Below the pieces are notes generated by a model. That model did not search any database and had not been told where the DNA came from. It worked only from the letters and a program-made list of their open reading frames with translations. A stretch of 64,000 nucleotides of DNA from Bacteroidota bacterium (GTDB lineage: Bacteria; Bacteroidota; Bacteroidia; Chitinophagales; JADIYW01), in contig JAGQYE010000016.1 of NCBI GenBank assembly GCA_020436225.1, positions 1 to 64,000 on the forward strand, read 5' to 3'. Positions 25,401-34,347 of this stretch are shown piece after piece (position 1 is the stretch's first letter; each line of letters begins with the position of its first letter). The translations under genes were made by a program, and so were the position numbers.

Positions 25401-27301
25401 AAATTGAGTTTATTTAAATCAGCATTTTTTATGCTTGTAACAAAATCATATTTTGGAAGTTTATCGTTGAAATCTGCTGTTCCGTTAAAATCCACTAAGA
25501 AACATTCATCATCAAAAAATGCTTTTCCCGTAAATTTTTTCCGGTCAATAATTCCATCAATATTTATTTTATCAAAAACATATCCGTTAAAATAAAAATT
25601 GCGCAAAATGCCATGTAATTTGGTATTCAGGTCTTGAGTTTTAAATCCGTTTCCGTTCGCATCAATGTCCACATCAACTGTTCCAAGTAGTTTTGAATTT
25701 CCTGTCAGTGTTGCTAAATTCAATTTTTTTGCTTGTATTTTTCCTGAATATTTAGGTGCTTTTCCTTTTGGAAAACTCATTTGAACATCAGTTATTAAAT
25801 CGCCTAAATTTTCTGTTTTTAAAATTCCTTTTGCAACAAAATCGTTTGTAAAGCCAAAGAATGTACCATTAAATTGGATATTTCCGGCATTGTCCACTTG
25901 TTTTGGAATTTTTACGAATGTTAGTAATTGCTTTAATTCGTTGGAATTTGTTTTGAGTTGGTGTATATCTAAGTCAAATAAAGTTTGACTGATTTTTGGT
26001 AATCCTTTAATGTTTCCGGTGATTTCCAAAACACTGTTTTTGCCGGCTTCTATATGTAAATCTTTGACTCTTAAATTAGCTAATCTTCCTATTATATTGC
26101 CCTTAACTTGTAAATTTTGAGGAATATATTTTTTTACTACCGGCGCAAAAAGAGCAACATCTTCAGCCCTTGCTTGAATCTTATCTATATTAGCCTTGAG
26201 TGTTACTGCATTGCTGAAATCACTGAAAGAACGCCATTCGTCATCAAATAAAAGAGCATAATTTCCACGCAAAGTTGATTGGTTGAAATCAAGAATTAAA
26301 TTGTCTGTGTAAATTCCGTTGTTATCTAATAAAACATTCGATTGGAAATCTTTTATGTTCAAACCATCATCGCAAATAGCGTCAAGGTGTTTCAGATTTA
26401 CATGCATGCCGGTTGAATCCCATTTATAATCTTTTACATCTACATTGATGTCATGGATGTTCATTTGGCTAATCAAAAAATTACCTGCTTTCTGGTTCTT
26501 ATTTTTAAAATCCATCGCATGATGTCCATTTGTCATAGTGAGTTGGTCAACCGTAATATTCAGCTTTTTCCCTAAACCTTGCACGTCAAAGCCTTTGCTT
26601 GGTTTTTTCGATTTTGGTTTGTTGACTTCATTATAATCTGTTAGTTTATAAAATGGATCGACTAATTCTACTTTCTTGGCATCTATTTTTAAGTGTTGAA
26701 GATTCAATTCTCGAACATCGACAAATATTTTGGTGAATTGAATATCCATTCGTTTATCTGTATGCGGATCATCTAAAATAATTTTTGAATTCGTCAGCAA
26801 TAATTTGTTTAATCGCAACTCTAATGGCTTGCTTTTTGCTTTTTTCTTCGATTTATCTTTCGAAGTAAATTGTTCTAATAAAAAATGAAAATTATAAACG
26901 CTGTCATTTATTCCTCTATAGCCATAAAAACGAACACCATCTAAGGCAACATTATCTATATAGATTTTTTTATCGCGAATATTTCTGATTTGGTCAGTAA
27001 TTGTTCTGCCTAACATTAAATCTACGTCCAATTTTTTGGCGAACAACAATGTATCATTCTTGCTTTTTTGTGAAGAAAAGTAAACATTATACATTTCTAC
27101 GGTTCTAAAAAAATCAATACTTACTGAGTCAATTTTGACATTGCTGTTTAGTTGTTTTGATAAATAATCACTTACTTTGTGGACGATATAAGTTTGAAAT
27201 TTTGGTTGTTGGATGAGATAAAAAGTACAACCAAAAATAAGGAACACCAATAGTAGAATTACTAGAAATGTTCGGAGTATATATTTGAGAAAATTTTTCA
27301 A
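22484..27301 (-). CDS. tamB: TamB / DUF490 envelope-assembly protein
   Basis: 1605-residue AsmA/TamB-like protein: one N-terminal membrane helix (~8-32), then a very long repetitive series of beta strands expected to form a periplasm-spanning hydrophobic groove, and a C-terminal DUF490 domain (roughly the last 450 residues; e.g. the VLNKTFNIKPGSSIAFVGDP segment). TamB-type proteins are implicated in phospholipid transport to, or protein insertion into, the outer membrane. The tail (KRKKKKENKDNTKTDN) is a charged low-complexity end. Transcribed divergently from tsaD across a 40-nt gap. Confidence 0.9.
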   Translation of the reverse strand: MKNFLKYILRTFLVILLLVFLIFGCTFYLIQQPKFQTYIVHKVSDYLSKQLNSNVKIDSVSIDFFRTVEMYNVYFSSQKSKNDTLLFAKKLDVDLMLGRTITDQIRNIRDKKIYIDNVALDGVRFYGYRGINDSVYNFHFLLEQFTSKDKSKKKAKSKPLELRLNKLLLTNSKIILDDPHTDKRMDIQFTKIFVDVRELNLQHLKIDAKKVELVDPFYKLTDYNEVNKPKSKKPSKGFDVQGLGKKLNITVDQLTMTNGHHAMDFKNKNQKAGNFLISQMNIHDINVDVKDYKWDSTGMHVNLKHLDAICDDGLNIKDFQSNVLLDNNGIYTDNLILDFNQSTLRGNYALLFDDEWRSFSDFSNAVTLKANIDKIQARAEDVALFAPVVKKYIPQNLQVKGNIIGRLANLRVKDLHIEAGKNSVLEITGNIKGLPKISQTLFDLDIHQLKTNSNELKQLLTFVKIPKQVDNAGNIQFNGTFFGFTNDFVAKGILKTENLGDLITDVQMSFPKGKAPKYSGKIQAKKLNLATLTGNSKLLGTVDVDIDANGNGFKTQDLNTKLHGILRNFYFNGYVFDKINIDGIIDRKKFTGKAFFDDECFLVDFNGTADFNDKLPKYDFVTSIKNADLNKLNFTKDSLMISLDGEVHGVGKNINDLFGVGKFSNIIFQNNKNILALSDVNINLENDGVTKNYSLTSDQFNANLNGKFNPLTLVPSLKVFLSNYSKLIKPKPKDLKLTEAQQIDAHVNLKSDFGLIKVFVPQLKYLSALDLKTSINTTQNVFNLNAVMDSANYSDIAFNRISIDGNTNNDELLINGNIDKVQIKKTGINDINLSLNSSLKQLLTNLKISDDSASNSVRLLSIIDFNKDSIIAKIIDSKLKLNNKIWQIEQGNELTIVDSTFIAKNISVVQGNQKINIQNGRNSLSEAKINIENLELSDLYQLIDSAGIVKQGTLSGTLSIQNMLTKLQANADVVINNLQVLDYKVKYIGLDGIYGRKGNKIVEAGGTIEDDNYQLSFDGTYDMQVKGKEKLDINTQIERLNLSFLETLLKKELLVPRAFVKGQVNVSGNIKKPVLNGKVQVIDTAELILRYLGTTFKMANEEIELNSRGFDFGDITLYDNYGNTALLSGKLLHTGFKDWKVDKAHLSAPSGYNFMHTTYEENHDFYGNVFAKGEVDIDGPFSNLNIDITRMETMKNTVFNLPVTEKAADKGYTFIRFVNPNQTEKQTEYKSKINGININMNIEATPDAEVNIILDPNTNDKIVGRGYSDNLNLVLSKKGDLILNGNYNLTEGKYDFSFQGVLNKTFNIKPGSSIAFVGDPMKAELDITALYNVKSASVKNLFDSTFSMRNRTFPIDLNLLIDGTLEKPEIAFKITPTTGSISAQSDDLKRKLDEINNNENERNNQAVFLLLFNTFYPTGSSSDQKFTGASNSVTQLVSAQLSSLLTRGLSSVIKGASIDLLLSDLESKDSRNFGFSYKQELLGNRIILSIGGNVNFGSTSSTNITGQSTNNAYIAGDFMLEYLVTPDGRIRLKTYARTANYDIINQDRIRTGGAISFQKDFDSFKDLFQLREKRKKKKENKDNTKTDNSLQAPETESDSTKNNLK

Positions 27302-27315
27302 CAGAATAAAACTAA

Positions 27316-27323
27316 CAAAGGTA
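27316..27323 (-). promoter_or_regulatory. tamB promoter -7 box
   Basis: Minus-strand TACCTTTG (perfect TAnnTTTG) lies 15 nt upstream of the tamB ATG, implying a 5' UTR of only about 8 nt. No TTTG at -33. Confidence 0.5.
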
Positions 27324-27341
27324 CAAAATTAACGATAAATA

Positions 27342-28349
27342 ATGCCTGAAATTGCACTCTTAGCTATTGAATCTTCTTGCGACGACACCTCAGCTGCAGT
27401 CTGCATTAATGGGCAAATTGTTTCCAACTTAATTGCCAACCAAAAAGTACACGAACAGTATGGTGGTGTAGTGCCGGAAATGGCGAGCAGAGAACATACT
27501 AAAAACATTGTTCCGGTTGCAACAGAAGCATTGAAGAAAGCAAACATTTCTTGGCAAGATTTGAATGCTATCGCTTTTACACGCGGACCGGGTTTAATGG
27601 GTTCTTTGTTGGTGGGCGGAATTTTTGCAAAATCATTAGCACAAGCTTTACAAATTCCTTTGATAGATGTGCATCACATGCAAGCACATGTATTGGCACA
27701 TTTTATTGATGAACCCAAGCCTAAGTTTCCATTTTTGTGCTTGACGGTTTCCGGCGGGCATACGCAAATTGTGCTGGTTAAAGATTATTTAGATATGCAA
27801 ATCATTGGCACTACTATAGATGATGCTGCAGGTGAAGCTTTTGATAAAACAGCCAAAATGTTGGAGTTGCCTTATCCGGGCGGACCATTAATTGATAAAT
27901 ATGCGCAATTAGGAAATTACAAGCGATTCAAATTTTCAGAACCTCAAATTGATGGTTTGAATTTTTCTTTTAGTGGATTAAAAACAAACGTGTTATATTT
28001 TCTGCAAAAAGAAATAAAGCAAAATCCAAATTTTATCCAAGAAAATTTGAATGATATTTGTGCTTCTGTTCAACATACTATTGTACATATTTTGATGAAA
28101 AAGTTGACACAAGCCGCTCAACAAACTGGTATTAAAGAGATTGCGATTGCCGGTGGTGTAAGTGCTAATTCAGGTTTAAGAACAGCCTTACAACAACTCG
28201 GCGAGCAAAATAATTGGAATACATATATTCCTCAATTTCAATATTGTACAGATAATGCCGGAATGATTGCTATAACAGCCTATCACAAATATCTAAAACA
28301 AGAATTTTGTGCTTTAGATATTCCAATAAAAGCGAGATTAGAATTTTAA
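27342..28349 (+). CDS. tsaD: tRNA N6-threonylcarbamoyladenosine transferase TsaD
   Basis: 335 residues of the Kae1/Qri7/YgjD family, which with TsaB/TsaE installs t6A37 on ANN-decoding tRNAs. The IESSCDDTS nucleotide-binding start (9-17), metal ligands H112 and H116 (HHMQAH), SGGHTQ and the C-terminal AGGVSANSGLR and DNAGMIA motifs are all present. Length is standard. Followed after 16 nt by the hotdog thioesterase. Confidence 0.96.
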   Translation: MPEIALLAIESSCDDTSAAVCINGQIVSNLIANQKVHEQYGGVVPEMASREHTKNIVPVATEALKKANISWQDLNAIAFTRGPGLMGSLLVGGIFAKSLAQALQIPLIDVHHMQAHVLAHFIDEPKPKFPFLCLTVSGGHTQIVLVKDYLDMQIIGTTIDDAAGEAFDKTAKMLELPYPGGPLIDKYAQLGNYKRFKFSEPQIDGLNFSFSGLKTNVLYFLQKEIKQNPNFIQENLNDICASVQHTIVHILMKKLTQAAQQTGIKEIAIAGGVSANSGLRTALQQLGEQNNWNTYIPQFQYCTDNAGMIAITAYHKYLKQEFCALDIPIKARLEF

Positions 28350-28365
28350 ATAAGAAAAAAGAAGC

Positions 28366-28782
28366 ATGCAACGCATAAAAATTGAACCGCCTAAAAAAAG
28401 TCTATTCAAATATTCATTTACGATAAATGAAGACGATATAAATATGGCAAACCATGTTGGCAATGAACGCATTTTAGTGTTCGCCAATACGATTAGAGAA
28501 AAAATGTTTCAGCATTTGCAATTAAATTTATTGAATACAGAAAGTGGAATTATAGTTGCCAACCATAGCATTGTTTACAAATCAGAAGGATTTCTGGGAG
28601 ATGCTATTTCTTGTGTTGTCGGAGTTGAAAATATGTCAGAATGTAGTTTCGACTTAATTTTTCACTTTATCAAAAATCAGGAAAAAACATTGGCGATGGT
28701 GCGCACAGGTTGTGTTTATTTTGATTACATCAATCGAAAAATTCATCCACTTCCTGAAAGTTATATCCAAACATTCAAGTAG
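28366..28782 (+). CDS. Hotdog-fold (4HBT) thioesterase-like protein
   Basis: 138 residues with the acyl-CoA thioesterase pattern: DDINMANHVGNERILVFANTIREKMF, then GIIVANHSIVYKSEGFLGD and a two-strand C-terminal half. The N-terminal D-x-N-xx-N-H-V piece is the family's usual active-site region. The acyl substrate is not predictable. Cotranscribed with tsaD by spacing; it ends 3 nt before the convergent glyoxalase-like gene. Confidence 0.75.
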   Translation: MQRIKIEPPKKSLFKYSFTINEDDINMANHVGNERILVFANTIREKMFQHLQLNLLNTESGIIVANHSIVYKSEGFLGDAISCVVGVENMSECSFDLIFHFIKNQEKTLAMVRTGCVYFDYINRKIHPLPESYIQTFK

Positions 28783-28785
28783 GAT

Positions 28786-29181
28786 TTAAAATCCCCACAT
28801 CATCGGCTCAATAATTTCTACACTATGTCCGTCCGGATCTCTAAAGTAAAATGACTTTTTTCCGCTTTTCCATGTAATTTCATCTTCTATATCAATATTG
28901 TTTTTTATTAAATAAAGCTTCCAATCTTCGTATTCATTTGCTTTACATTCAAAAGCAAAATGCTGAATGCCCATAGCTGCATGCGGTGGAGGAGATATTT
29001 GATTTTTTGTTTTTTCAGTATCAAAACAAAGTAATAAATCAGTTCCCACTTTGAAAAAAATGAGTCGCTCATTTTCCATGATAATATCAAATCCTAAAAG
29101 CTGATGATAAAAGTTTTTAGTCTTTGCCATGTCTGTAATGTTGATTGAAGTTTCTTTGATTTTTTCTAACGTTAATGCCAT
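28786..29181 (-). CDS. Glyoxalase/bleomycin-resistance (VOC) family protein
   Basis: 131 residues with two beta-alpha-beta-beta-beta modules: TSINITDMAKTKNFYHQLLGF in the first and IQHFAFECKANEYEDWKLYL...FYFRDPDGHSVEIIEP in the second. His near residue 72 and the terminal Glu in DGHSVEIIEP are typical metal ligands; the N-terminal position is Thr/Asn-like rather than His/Gln, so metal use is uncertain. Substrate unknown. Confidence 0.8.
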   Translation of the reverse strand: MALTLEKIKETSINITDMAKTKNFYHQLLGFDIIMENERLIFFKVGTDLLLCFDTEKTKNQISPPPHAAMGIQHFAFECKANEYEDWKLYLIKNNIDIEDEITWKSGKKSFYFRDPDGHSVEIIEPMMWGF

Positions 29182-29293
29182 TACTTTCTTTTATTTTAAG
29201 ATAACATTATTTCTTATTTTTTTGTTGATTTTCTATCTCACAATGCCTCGCTTTCTGTTATTTTAGATACTTTTATTAAAAGTAAAATTTATT

Positions 29294-30919
29294 ATGCCAT
29301 TTTCTGCCCGCAAACGCCAACAATATTTAGAACAATTAGAAAAGGATGATTTTGATTTATTAGTTGTTGGTGGTGGAATAACCGGAGCGGGAATTGCATT
29401 AGATGCCGTTTCAAGAGGCTTGAAAGTTTGTTTGGTTGAAAAGAAAGATTTTGCTTCCGGAACAAGTTCGCGTTCTACTAAATTGATTCATGGTGGTTTG
29501 CGCTATCTAAAACAATTGGAATTTGGAATCGTGCGCGAAGTAGGTCAGGAGCGTGCTATCTTATATAAAAATGCACCGCACATCGTTTTACCTGAACGAA
29601 TGTTATTGCCCATTATTTCCGGTGGCTCACTTGGTAAATATTCAACTTCCTTAGGTTTATATGTTTATGATAAATTAGCAGGTGTTGAGCGTGAAGAAAG
29701 ACGCAAAATGCTTTCTAAAGAAGTAACTCTGCAACATGAACCTCTTTTAAATTCCACTATTTTAAAAGGTGGAGGTATGTATGTAGAATATAGAACAGAT
29801 GATGCGCGTTTGACAATTGAAGTGCTAAAAACAGCCGTTGAAAAAGGCGCTTTGTGTTTGAATTATGTGGAATTGGAATCATTCACCTTAAATGAAAAAC
29901 AAAAAGTTAACGGCGCAGTTTGTAAAGATGTTTTTACAAAAAATGAAATAAAAATAAAAGCAAAGAAAATTATCAATGCTTGCGGACCTTGGGTTGATGA
30001 ACTAAGAAAGAAAGATAATTCACTAAAGAAAAAAAGATTACACCTTACAAAAGGAATTCATATTGTCATCACAAAAGAAAAGTTGCCGATAAAACAAGCC
30101 ATCTATTTTGATGTGGAAGATGGTCGAATGATTTTTTCAATTCCAAGACAAAACAAAGTATATATCGGCACCACAGATACCAATTATTCTGAAGATAAAG
30201 GCACACCACACGCAACTAAAGAAGATGTCTTGTATTTGTTGAGTGCTACTAATAAAATGTTTCCTTCTGCCAACTTAAAATTGGAAGATATTGAAAGCAC
30301 TTGGGCTGGACTTAGACCTTTAATTCACGAAGAAGGAAAATCGCCATCAGATTTATCTCGCAAAGATGAAATTTTTATTTCCGATTCTAATTTGATTTCT
30401 ATTGCTGGTGGAAAATTAACCGGATTTAGAAAAATGGCAGAGCGCAGTGTAAACGTGGTTTGCAAACAACTCAAACTCGAAGAAGGTAGAAATTTTCCAA
30501 AATGCAGCACAGAATTTATTAAGTTGAGTGGCGGTCATTTAGAAAAATATCACAACGATTTTGCTATAGATTTACAAGATGATTTTAAGCAATTTTATTT
30601 AGATGATGTTTTACATTTAGTATTAAAATACGGAAGCAATACCGAATATATTTTAGCTTCCGCACAAACCAATTTTAATAACGATTTACTTTTAGCTGAA
30701 GCAGATTATTGCTTGGAAAATGAAATGACAAACAACATTTCAGATTTTATCATTAGAAGAACGGGAAGATTGTATTTCGAGCGACCTTCAATAGAAAATT
30801 ATAAAGAACAATTACACCAATTCTTTAATACACAACTCAATTATTCGGACACTTTTGCTGCAAAAAATCTCGACGATTTTAACGCAGAATATTATTTATC
30901 AATAGCATTCTCTTTGTAA
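29294..30919 (+). CDS. glpD: Glycerol-3-phosphate dehydrogenase (FAD, GlpD/GlpA type)
   Basis: 541 residues; oxidises sn-glycerol-3-phosphate to DHAP and passes electrons to the quinone pool. FAD-binding GGGITGAG (26-33), the DFASGTSSRSTKLIHGGLRYL signature (residues ~52-72), and a C-terminal DAO_C domain from about 400. No glpF/glpK neighbours are present. It ends at a palindromic hairpin that is also just upstream of the pruA promoter. Confidence 0.92.
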   Translation: MPFSARKRQQYLEQLEKDDFDLLVVGGGITGAGIALDAVSRGLKVCLVEKKDFASGTSSRSTKLIHGGLRYLKQLEFGIVREVGQERAILYKNAPHIVLPERMLLPIISGGSLGKYSTSLGLYVYDKLAGVEREERRKMLSKEVTLQHEPLLNSTILKGGGMYVEYRTDDARLTIEVLKTAVEKGALCLNYVELESFTLNEKQKVNGAVCKDVFTKNEIKIKAKKIINACGPWVDELRKKDNSLKKKRLHLTKGIHIVITKEKLPIKQAIYFDVEDGRMIFSIPRQNKVYIGTTDTNYSEDKGTPHATKEDVLYLLSATNKMFPSANLKLEDIESTWAGLRPLIHEEGKSPSDLSRKDEIFISDSNLISIAGGKLTGFRKMAERSVNVVCKQLKLEEGRNFPKCSTEFIKLSGGHLEKYHNDFAIDLQDDFKQFYLDDVLHLVLKYGSNTEYILASAQTNFNNDLLLAEADYCLENEMTNNISDFIIRRTGRLYFERPSIENYKEQLHQFFNTQLNYSDTFAAKNLDDFNAEYYLSIAFSL

Positions 30920-30921
30920 AA

Positions 30922-30937
30922 ACTTGTTATAACAAGT
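30922..30937 (+). terminator. Palindrome after glpD, likely terminator
   Basis: ACTTGTTATAACAAGT is a perfect 16-nt palindrome preceded by AAAA and followed by AATTTTTTT, the shape of a short intrinsic terminator, 3 nt after the glpD stop. An operator role for the downstream pruA promoter is the alternative. Confidence 0.6.
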
Positions 30938-30960
30938 AATTTTTTTCAACTAAAAAGATG

Positions 30961-30968
30961 TAACTTTG
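30961..30968 (+). promoter_or_regulatory. pruA promoter -7 box
   Basis: TAACTTTG matches TAnnTTTG exactly, 55 nt upstream of the pruA ATG; the -33 region is T-rich without a clear TTTG. Confidence 0.5.
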
Positions 30969-31023
30969 TTCATACATTAGATGAAATCTTTTGTTATTTC
31001 TTTCATTTCTAATACGCTAAAAT

Positions 31024-32655
31024 ATGGCTAATAAAATCGCAACTATAGCATTGCCGAACAACGAACCTATTTTAGGCTATCTTCCAAATAGTCCTGAACG
31101 TGCTCAACTGAAACAAGAATTACAACGAAGAAAAGGAACTGTGCTGGATATTCCAATGGTCATCAACGGAAAAGAAATTCGTACGAATGATTTAGTAGAT
31201 ATTTTTCCGCCACACGAATTAGCACATAAACTTGCACATTACCACAAAGGCAACAGCGAACACGTTCATCAAGCGATAGATGCTGCATTAAATGCCCGAC
31301 AAAAATGGGCAAACATGCATTGGGAAGATAGAGCTTCAATTTTCCTCAAAGCTGCCGATTTAATTTCCGGACCTTATCGTGATTCCATAAATGCAGCAAC
31401 GATGTTAGGTCAATCCAAAAATGTTTATCAAGCAGAAATTGATGCCGCTTGCGAGTTAGCCGATTTCTTGCGCTTTAATGTGTATTTCGCTTCGCAAATT
31501 TATAGCGAGCAACCAATCTCTACTTCAGGCGTTCGAAACACAATTGAATATCGACCTTTGGAAGGATTTGTGTATTCGATTACGCCATTTAATTTTACAG
31601 CCATTTCGGGCAACCTTTCGGTTTCTCCGGCATTGATGGGCAATGTGGTTGTTTGGAAACCATCTAACACGCAAATTTATTCTGCTTGGACAATTATGGA
31701 AATTTTCCAAAAAGCAGGCGTTCCGGATGGCGTTATCAATATGGTATTTGCGGGTGGTGCTGAAACAACGAATGTTATTTTATCTCATCCCGAATTTGCA
31801 GGAGTACATTTTACAGGCTCAACCGGTGTGTTCAATCAAATTTGGGAAACCATAGGAAGAAACTTACATCTTTATAAAAATTATCCGAGAATTGTGGGCG
31901 AAACAGGTGGCAAAGATTTTATTTTGGCGCACCATTCTGCAGATATTGATGTGTTGTCAACCGCCATTTTGCGTGGTGCTTTCGAGTATCAAGGGCAAAA
32001 ATGTTCAGCTTGTTCGCGTGCATATATTCCAAAATCTATTTGGGATAAAACTTGGGAAAAGATGTATGCTTCATTAAAAACGTTTAAGATTGGCAACGTA
32101 GAAAATTTTACTGTGATTATGGGCGCCGTTATTTCTGCTGATGCTTATAATAAAATTGTCAGTTATATCGAAAAAGCAAAATCAAATCCGGATAATATTT
32201 TGATGTTTGGCGGCAATTACGACAAGCGAAAAGGTTACTTTATCGAGCCGACAGTAATTTTGACAAAAGACGCAAAATCGTTGACTATGCGCGAAGAAAT
32301 TTTTGGCCCGGTTTTAACGATTTATGTATATGAAGACGAAGAAATCGACGATATCTTACATTTAGTAGATACTACTTCCGAGTATGCTTTAACCGGAGCA
32401 ATTATTGCGCAAGATACTTATGTAATTGAGAAATGGAAACAAGCATTGACCAATAGCGCCGGTAATTTTTATATTAATGATAAGTGTACAGGTGCTGTAG
32501 TTGGGCAACAACCGTTTGGTGGCGCACGTAAAAGTGGAACAAACGACAAAGCAGGAAGTAAATGGAATTTATTGCGTTGGGTTTCGCCAAGAACTGTCAA
32601 AGAAAATTATTTACCAGCTAAAGATTATAATTATCCTTATATGAGTGAAGAGTAA
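31024..32655 (+). CDS. pruA: 1-pyrroline-5-carboxylate dehydrogenase
   Basis: 543-residue aldehyde dehydrogenase of the monofunctional P5C type (animal ALDH4A1-like), converting P5C/glutamate semialdehyde to glutamate with NAD. The general base is E293 (VGETGGKDF) and the nucleophile C327 (GQKCSACSR). The FTGSTGVF NAD loop and GGARKSGTNDKAG C-terminal signature match the P5CDH subgroup. The proline dehydrogenase partner is not in the window. Confidence 0.93.
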   Translation: MANKIATIALPNNEPILGYLPNSPERAQLKQELQRRKGTVLDIPMVINGKEIRTNDLVDIFPPHELAHKLAHYHKGNSEHVHQAIDAALNARQKWANMHWEDRASIFLKAADLISGPYRDSINAATMLGQSKNVYQAEIDAACELADFLRFNVYFASQIYSEQPISTSGVRNTIEYRPLEGFVYSITPFNFTAISGNLSVSPALMGNVVVWKPSNTQIYSAWTIMEIFQKAGVPDGVINMVFAGGAETTNVILSHPEFAGVHFTGSTGVFNQIWETIGRNLHLYKNYPRIVGETGGKDFILAHHSADIDVLSTAILRGAFEYQGQKCSACSRAYIPKSIWDKTWEKMYASLKTFKIGNVENFTVIMGAVISADAYNKIVSYIEKAKSNPDNILMFGGNYDKRKGYFIEPTVILTKDAKSLTMREEIFGPVLTIYVYEDEEIDDILHLVDTTSEYALTGAIIAQDTYVIEKWKQALTNSAGNFYINDKCTGAVVGQQPFGGARKSGTNDKAGSKWNLLRWVSPRTVKENYLPAKDYNYPYMSEE

Positions 32656-32740
32656 TTTTTTTAGAGTTAAATTTTCTTTTTATTTCTCTCTATATTTTTT
32701 ACTAACTAAAAATAGTGATTTTTAATTTTTATCTTCGTGA

Positions 32741-34036
32741 ATGAAAAAATCGCTTCCACTCTTTTTGTGCTTATTTTTTGTTTGCACTTATTTTATTAAA
32801 GCAGAAAATAAATTCTTAGTTAGTTACACATTAGTTAAAAGTCATACTAAAAAATCCATCAAAGCACTTTGGAAAAAACACCATATTCCTAAGATTGTAA
32901 TGCCGGTTAAAAACGACGTTGACATTTACGAAATTATCTACAAAGCAAAATGGATTGACAGTTCTTGGATAAAATGTTCAGGCATATATTATGTACCCAA
33001 AAACACCAAGAAGTTGCCGCCGTATATGATGTTTGGACATGGAACGCAAATAAATAAACAAAGAATAGTGAGTGATGAAGATCCGCAACAAGGCATTTGT
33101 TTAATGTTTGCTGCTGATGGTTATGCCGCTTGTTATCCCGATTATTATGGAATTGGAAAAGGTGAGAAGGAGCACTTATACCAACATGCATGGTCAGAAG
33201 CCATGGCATTTATTTATATGTTGTATGCTGTTGATGAATTAAATAAAGAAATTAATTTAAAAACAAACGGACAATTATTTTTAACCGGCTATTCGCAAGG
33301 TGGTCATGCATCGTTTGCTGCACAAAAATATTTGGAAGCGCTTAATGATCCAAGATTTCAAGTTACGGCTACTTCGCCTATGAGTGGTGCTTACGATATG
33401 ACAGGAGAACAGGAAAAGTATATGTTCCAAAAATATCCGCGACCTTTTTATTTACCTTATCTTTTAATTTCTTATCAAGAAGCCTATCATATTGTAGATG
33501 TTGATAATATATATAGCATTTTTAAACCGCCTTTTGACACGTTGTTGCCGAAATATTACATCAATAATTACGATAAAACATTAGATGATTTAGATAAATT
33601 AATGCCTAAAGTTCCGGCACAAGTTTTAAAAGATTCTATTGTAGAGGCTTATGTAAACAATCCGAACCATCCATTTAAAATAAGATTAAGAGAAAATAAT
33701 TTGACCAATTGGAAACCCAAAGCGCCGGTTCAATTTTGTTTTTGTAAAGGCGATAGAGAAGTAAATTATAAAAACTCAATTGTTGCATATAACACGATGA
33801 AATCGCTTGGTGTAACTAAAATAAAGTTGAATAATCTCAGCGATAAATTGGACCACAATACTTGCGCACCATTTGCTGTATTAGCTACTAAATTTTATTT
33901 CGATAGATTTAAAAAACACGGCGATAATCCTAAGATGAAAGATGTGCCCAAATTCTTGAAATCCTTAAGCAATATTGTAAAAAGGAAAGAAGAGAAAAAA
34001 TATTTAGAATCCGGAAAAGACGGTATTCGTTATTGA
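32741..34036 (+). CDS. Secreted alpha/beta-hydrolase (lipase/esterase-like)
   Basis: 431 residues with a signal peptide (1-21, FFVCTYFIKA). The nucleophile elbow is GYSQGG (183-188, Ser185), with an oxyanion region FGHGT (98-102). The late DREVN and DHNTCAPF segments could carry the Asp and His of the triad. Overall pattern resembles secretory (LIP-type) lipases and prolyl-oligopeptidase-like hydrolases; no more precise call. A C-terminal T9SS signal is absent. Stands alone before a repeat-containing spacer. Confidence 0.7.
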   Translation: MKKSLPLFLCLFFVCTYFIKAENKFLVSYTLVKSHTKKSIKALWKKHHIPKIVMPVKNDVDIYEIIYKAKWIDSSWIKCSGIYYVPKNTKKLPPYMMFGHGTQINKQRIVSDEDPQQGICLMFAADGYAACYPDYYGIGKGEKEHLYQHAWSEAMAFIYMLYAVDELNKEINLKTNGQLFLTGYSQGGHASFAAQKYLEALNDPRFQVTATSPMSGAYDMTGEQEKYMFQKYPRPFYLPYLLISYQEAYHIVDVDNIYSIFKPPFDTLLPKYYINNYDKTLDDLDKLMPKVPAQVLKDSIVEAYVNNPNHPFKIRLRENNLTNWKPKAPVQFCFCKGDREVNYKNSIVAYNTMKSLGVTKIKLNNLSDKLDHNTCAPFAVLATKFYFDRFKKHGDNPKMKDVPKFLKSLSNIVKRKEEKKYLESGKDGIRY

Positions 34037-34347
34037 TGTTTGAAGCCATGTCATGTTTCATGTCCACACTGAAGCCATGGTTTTTATCCACTCAAAATAT
34101 ATACTTAGTGTACTTATTGCCTTAGTGGTGAATTTAATTAGCGAATGTGGAAATGAAGTAATGAAATAATGCTTAGTGAACTTAGTGCCTGAGTGGTAAA
34201 AAAATAAACATAAATTACATTATTATTTCAAATTTTTTTTGGATGATTACCAATAATTAATTCATTTTTTTTCTTTTATAATAGTTAATTCATCCATAAA
34301 ATGTACATTCCTTATTATTGCGTATTTTGTGCAAAATAGTTGTTGCG
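34037..34347. repeat. Non-coding spacer with degenerate repeats
   Basis: A 311-nt gap before trpF. TGAAGCCATG occurs at 34041 and 34070. A ~30-bp unit (cttagtgNacttaNtgcctNagtggtNaa) occurs at 34103-34132 and again at 34171-34200. TAATGAAATAATG at 34158-34171 recurs upstream of the rRNA methyltransferase. No gene, Trp leader peptide or terminator-type hairpin was found here. Confidence 0.55.

Noticed and set aside
32730-32737. TATCTTCG as a -7 box for the secreted hydrolase
   Set aside because: It is only 3 nt before the start codon, so transcription would begin inside the gene.
34301-34339. Short ORF MYIPYYCVFCAK upstream of trpF as a possible attenuator leader
   Set aside because: It contains no Trp codon, has Tyr/Cys instead, and no terminator or alternative hairpins follow before trpF.
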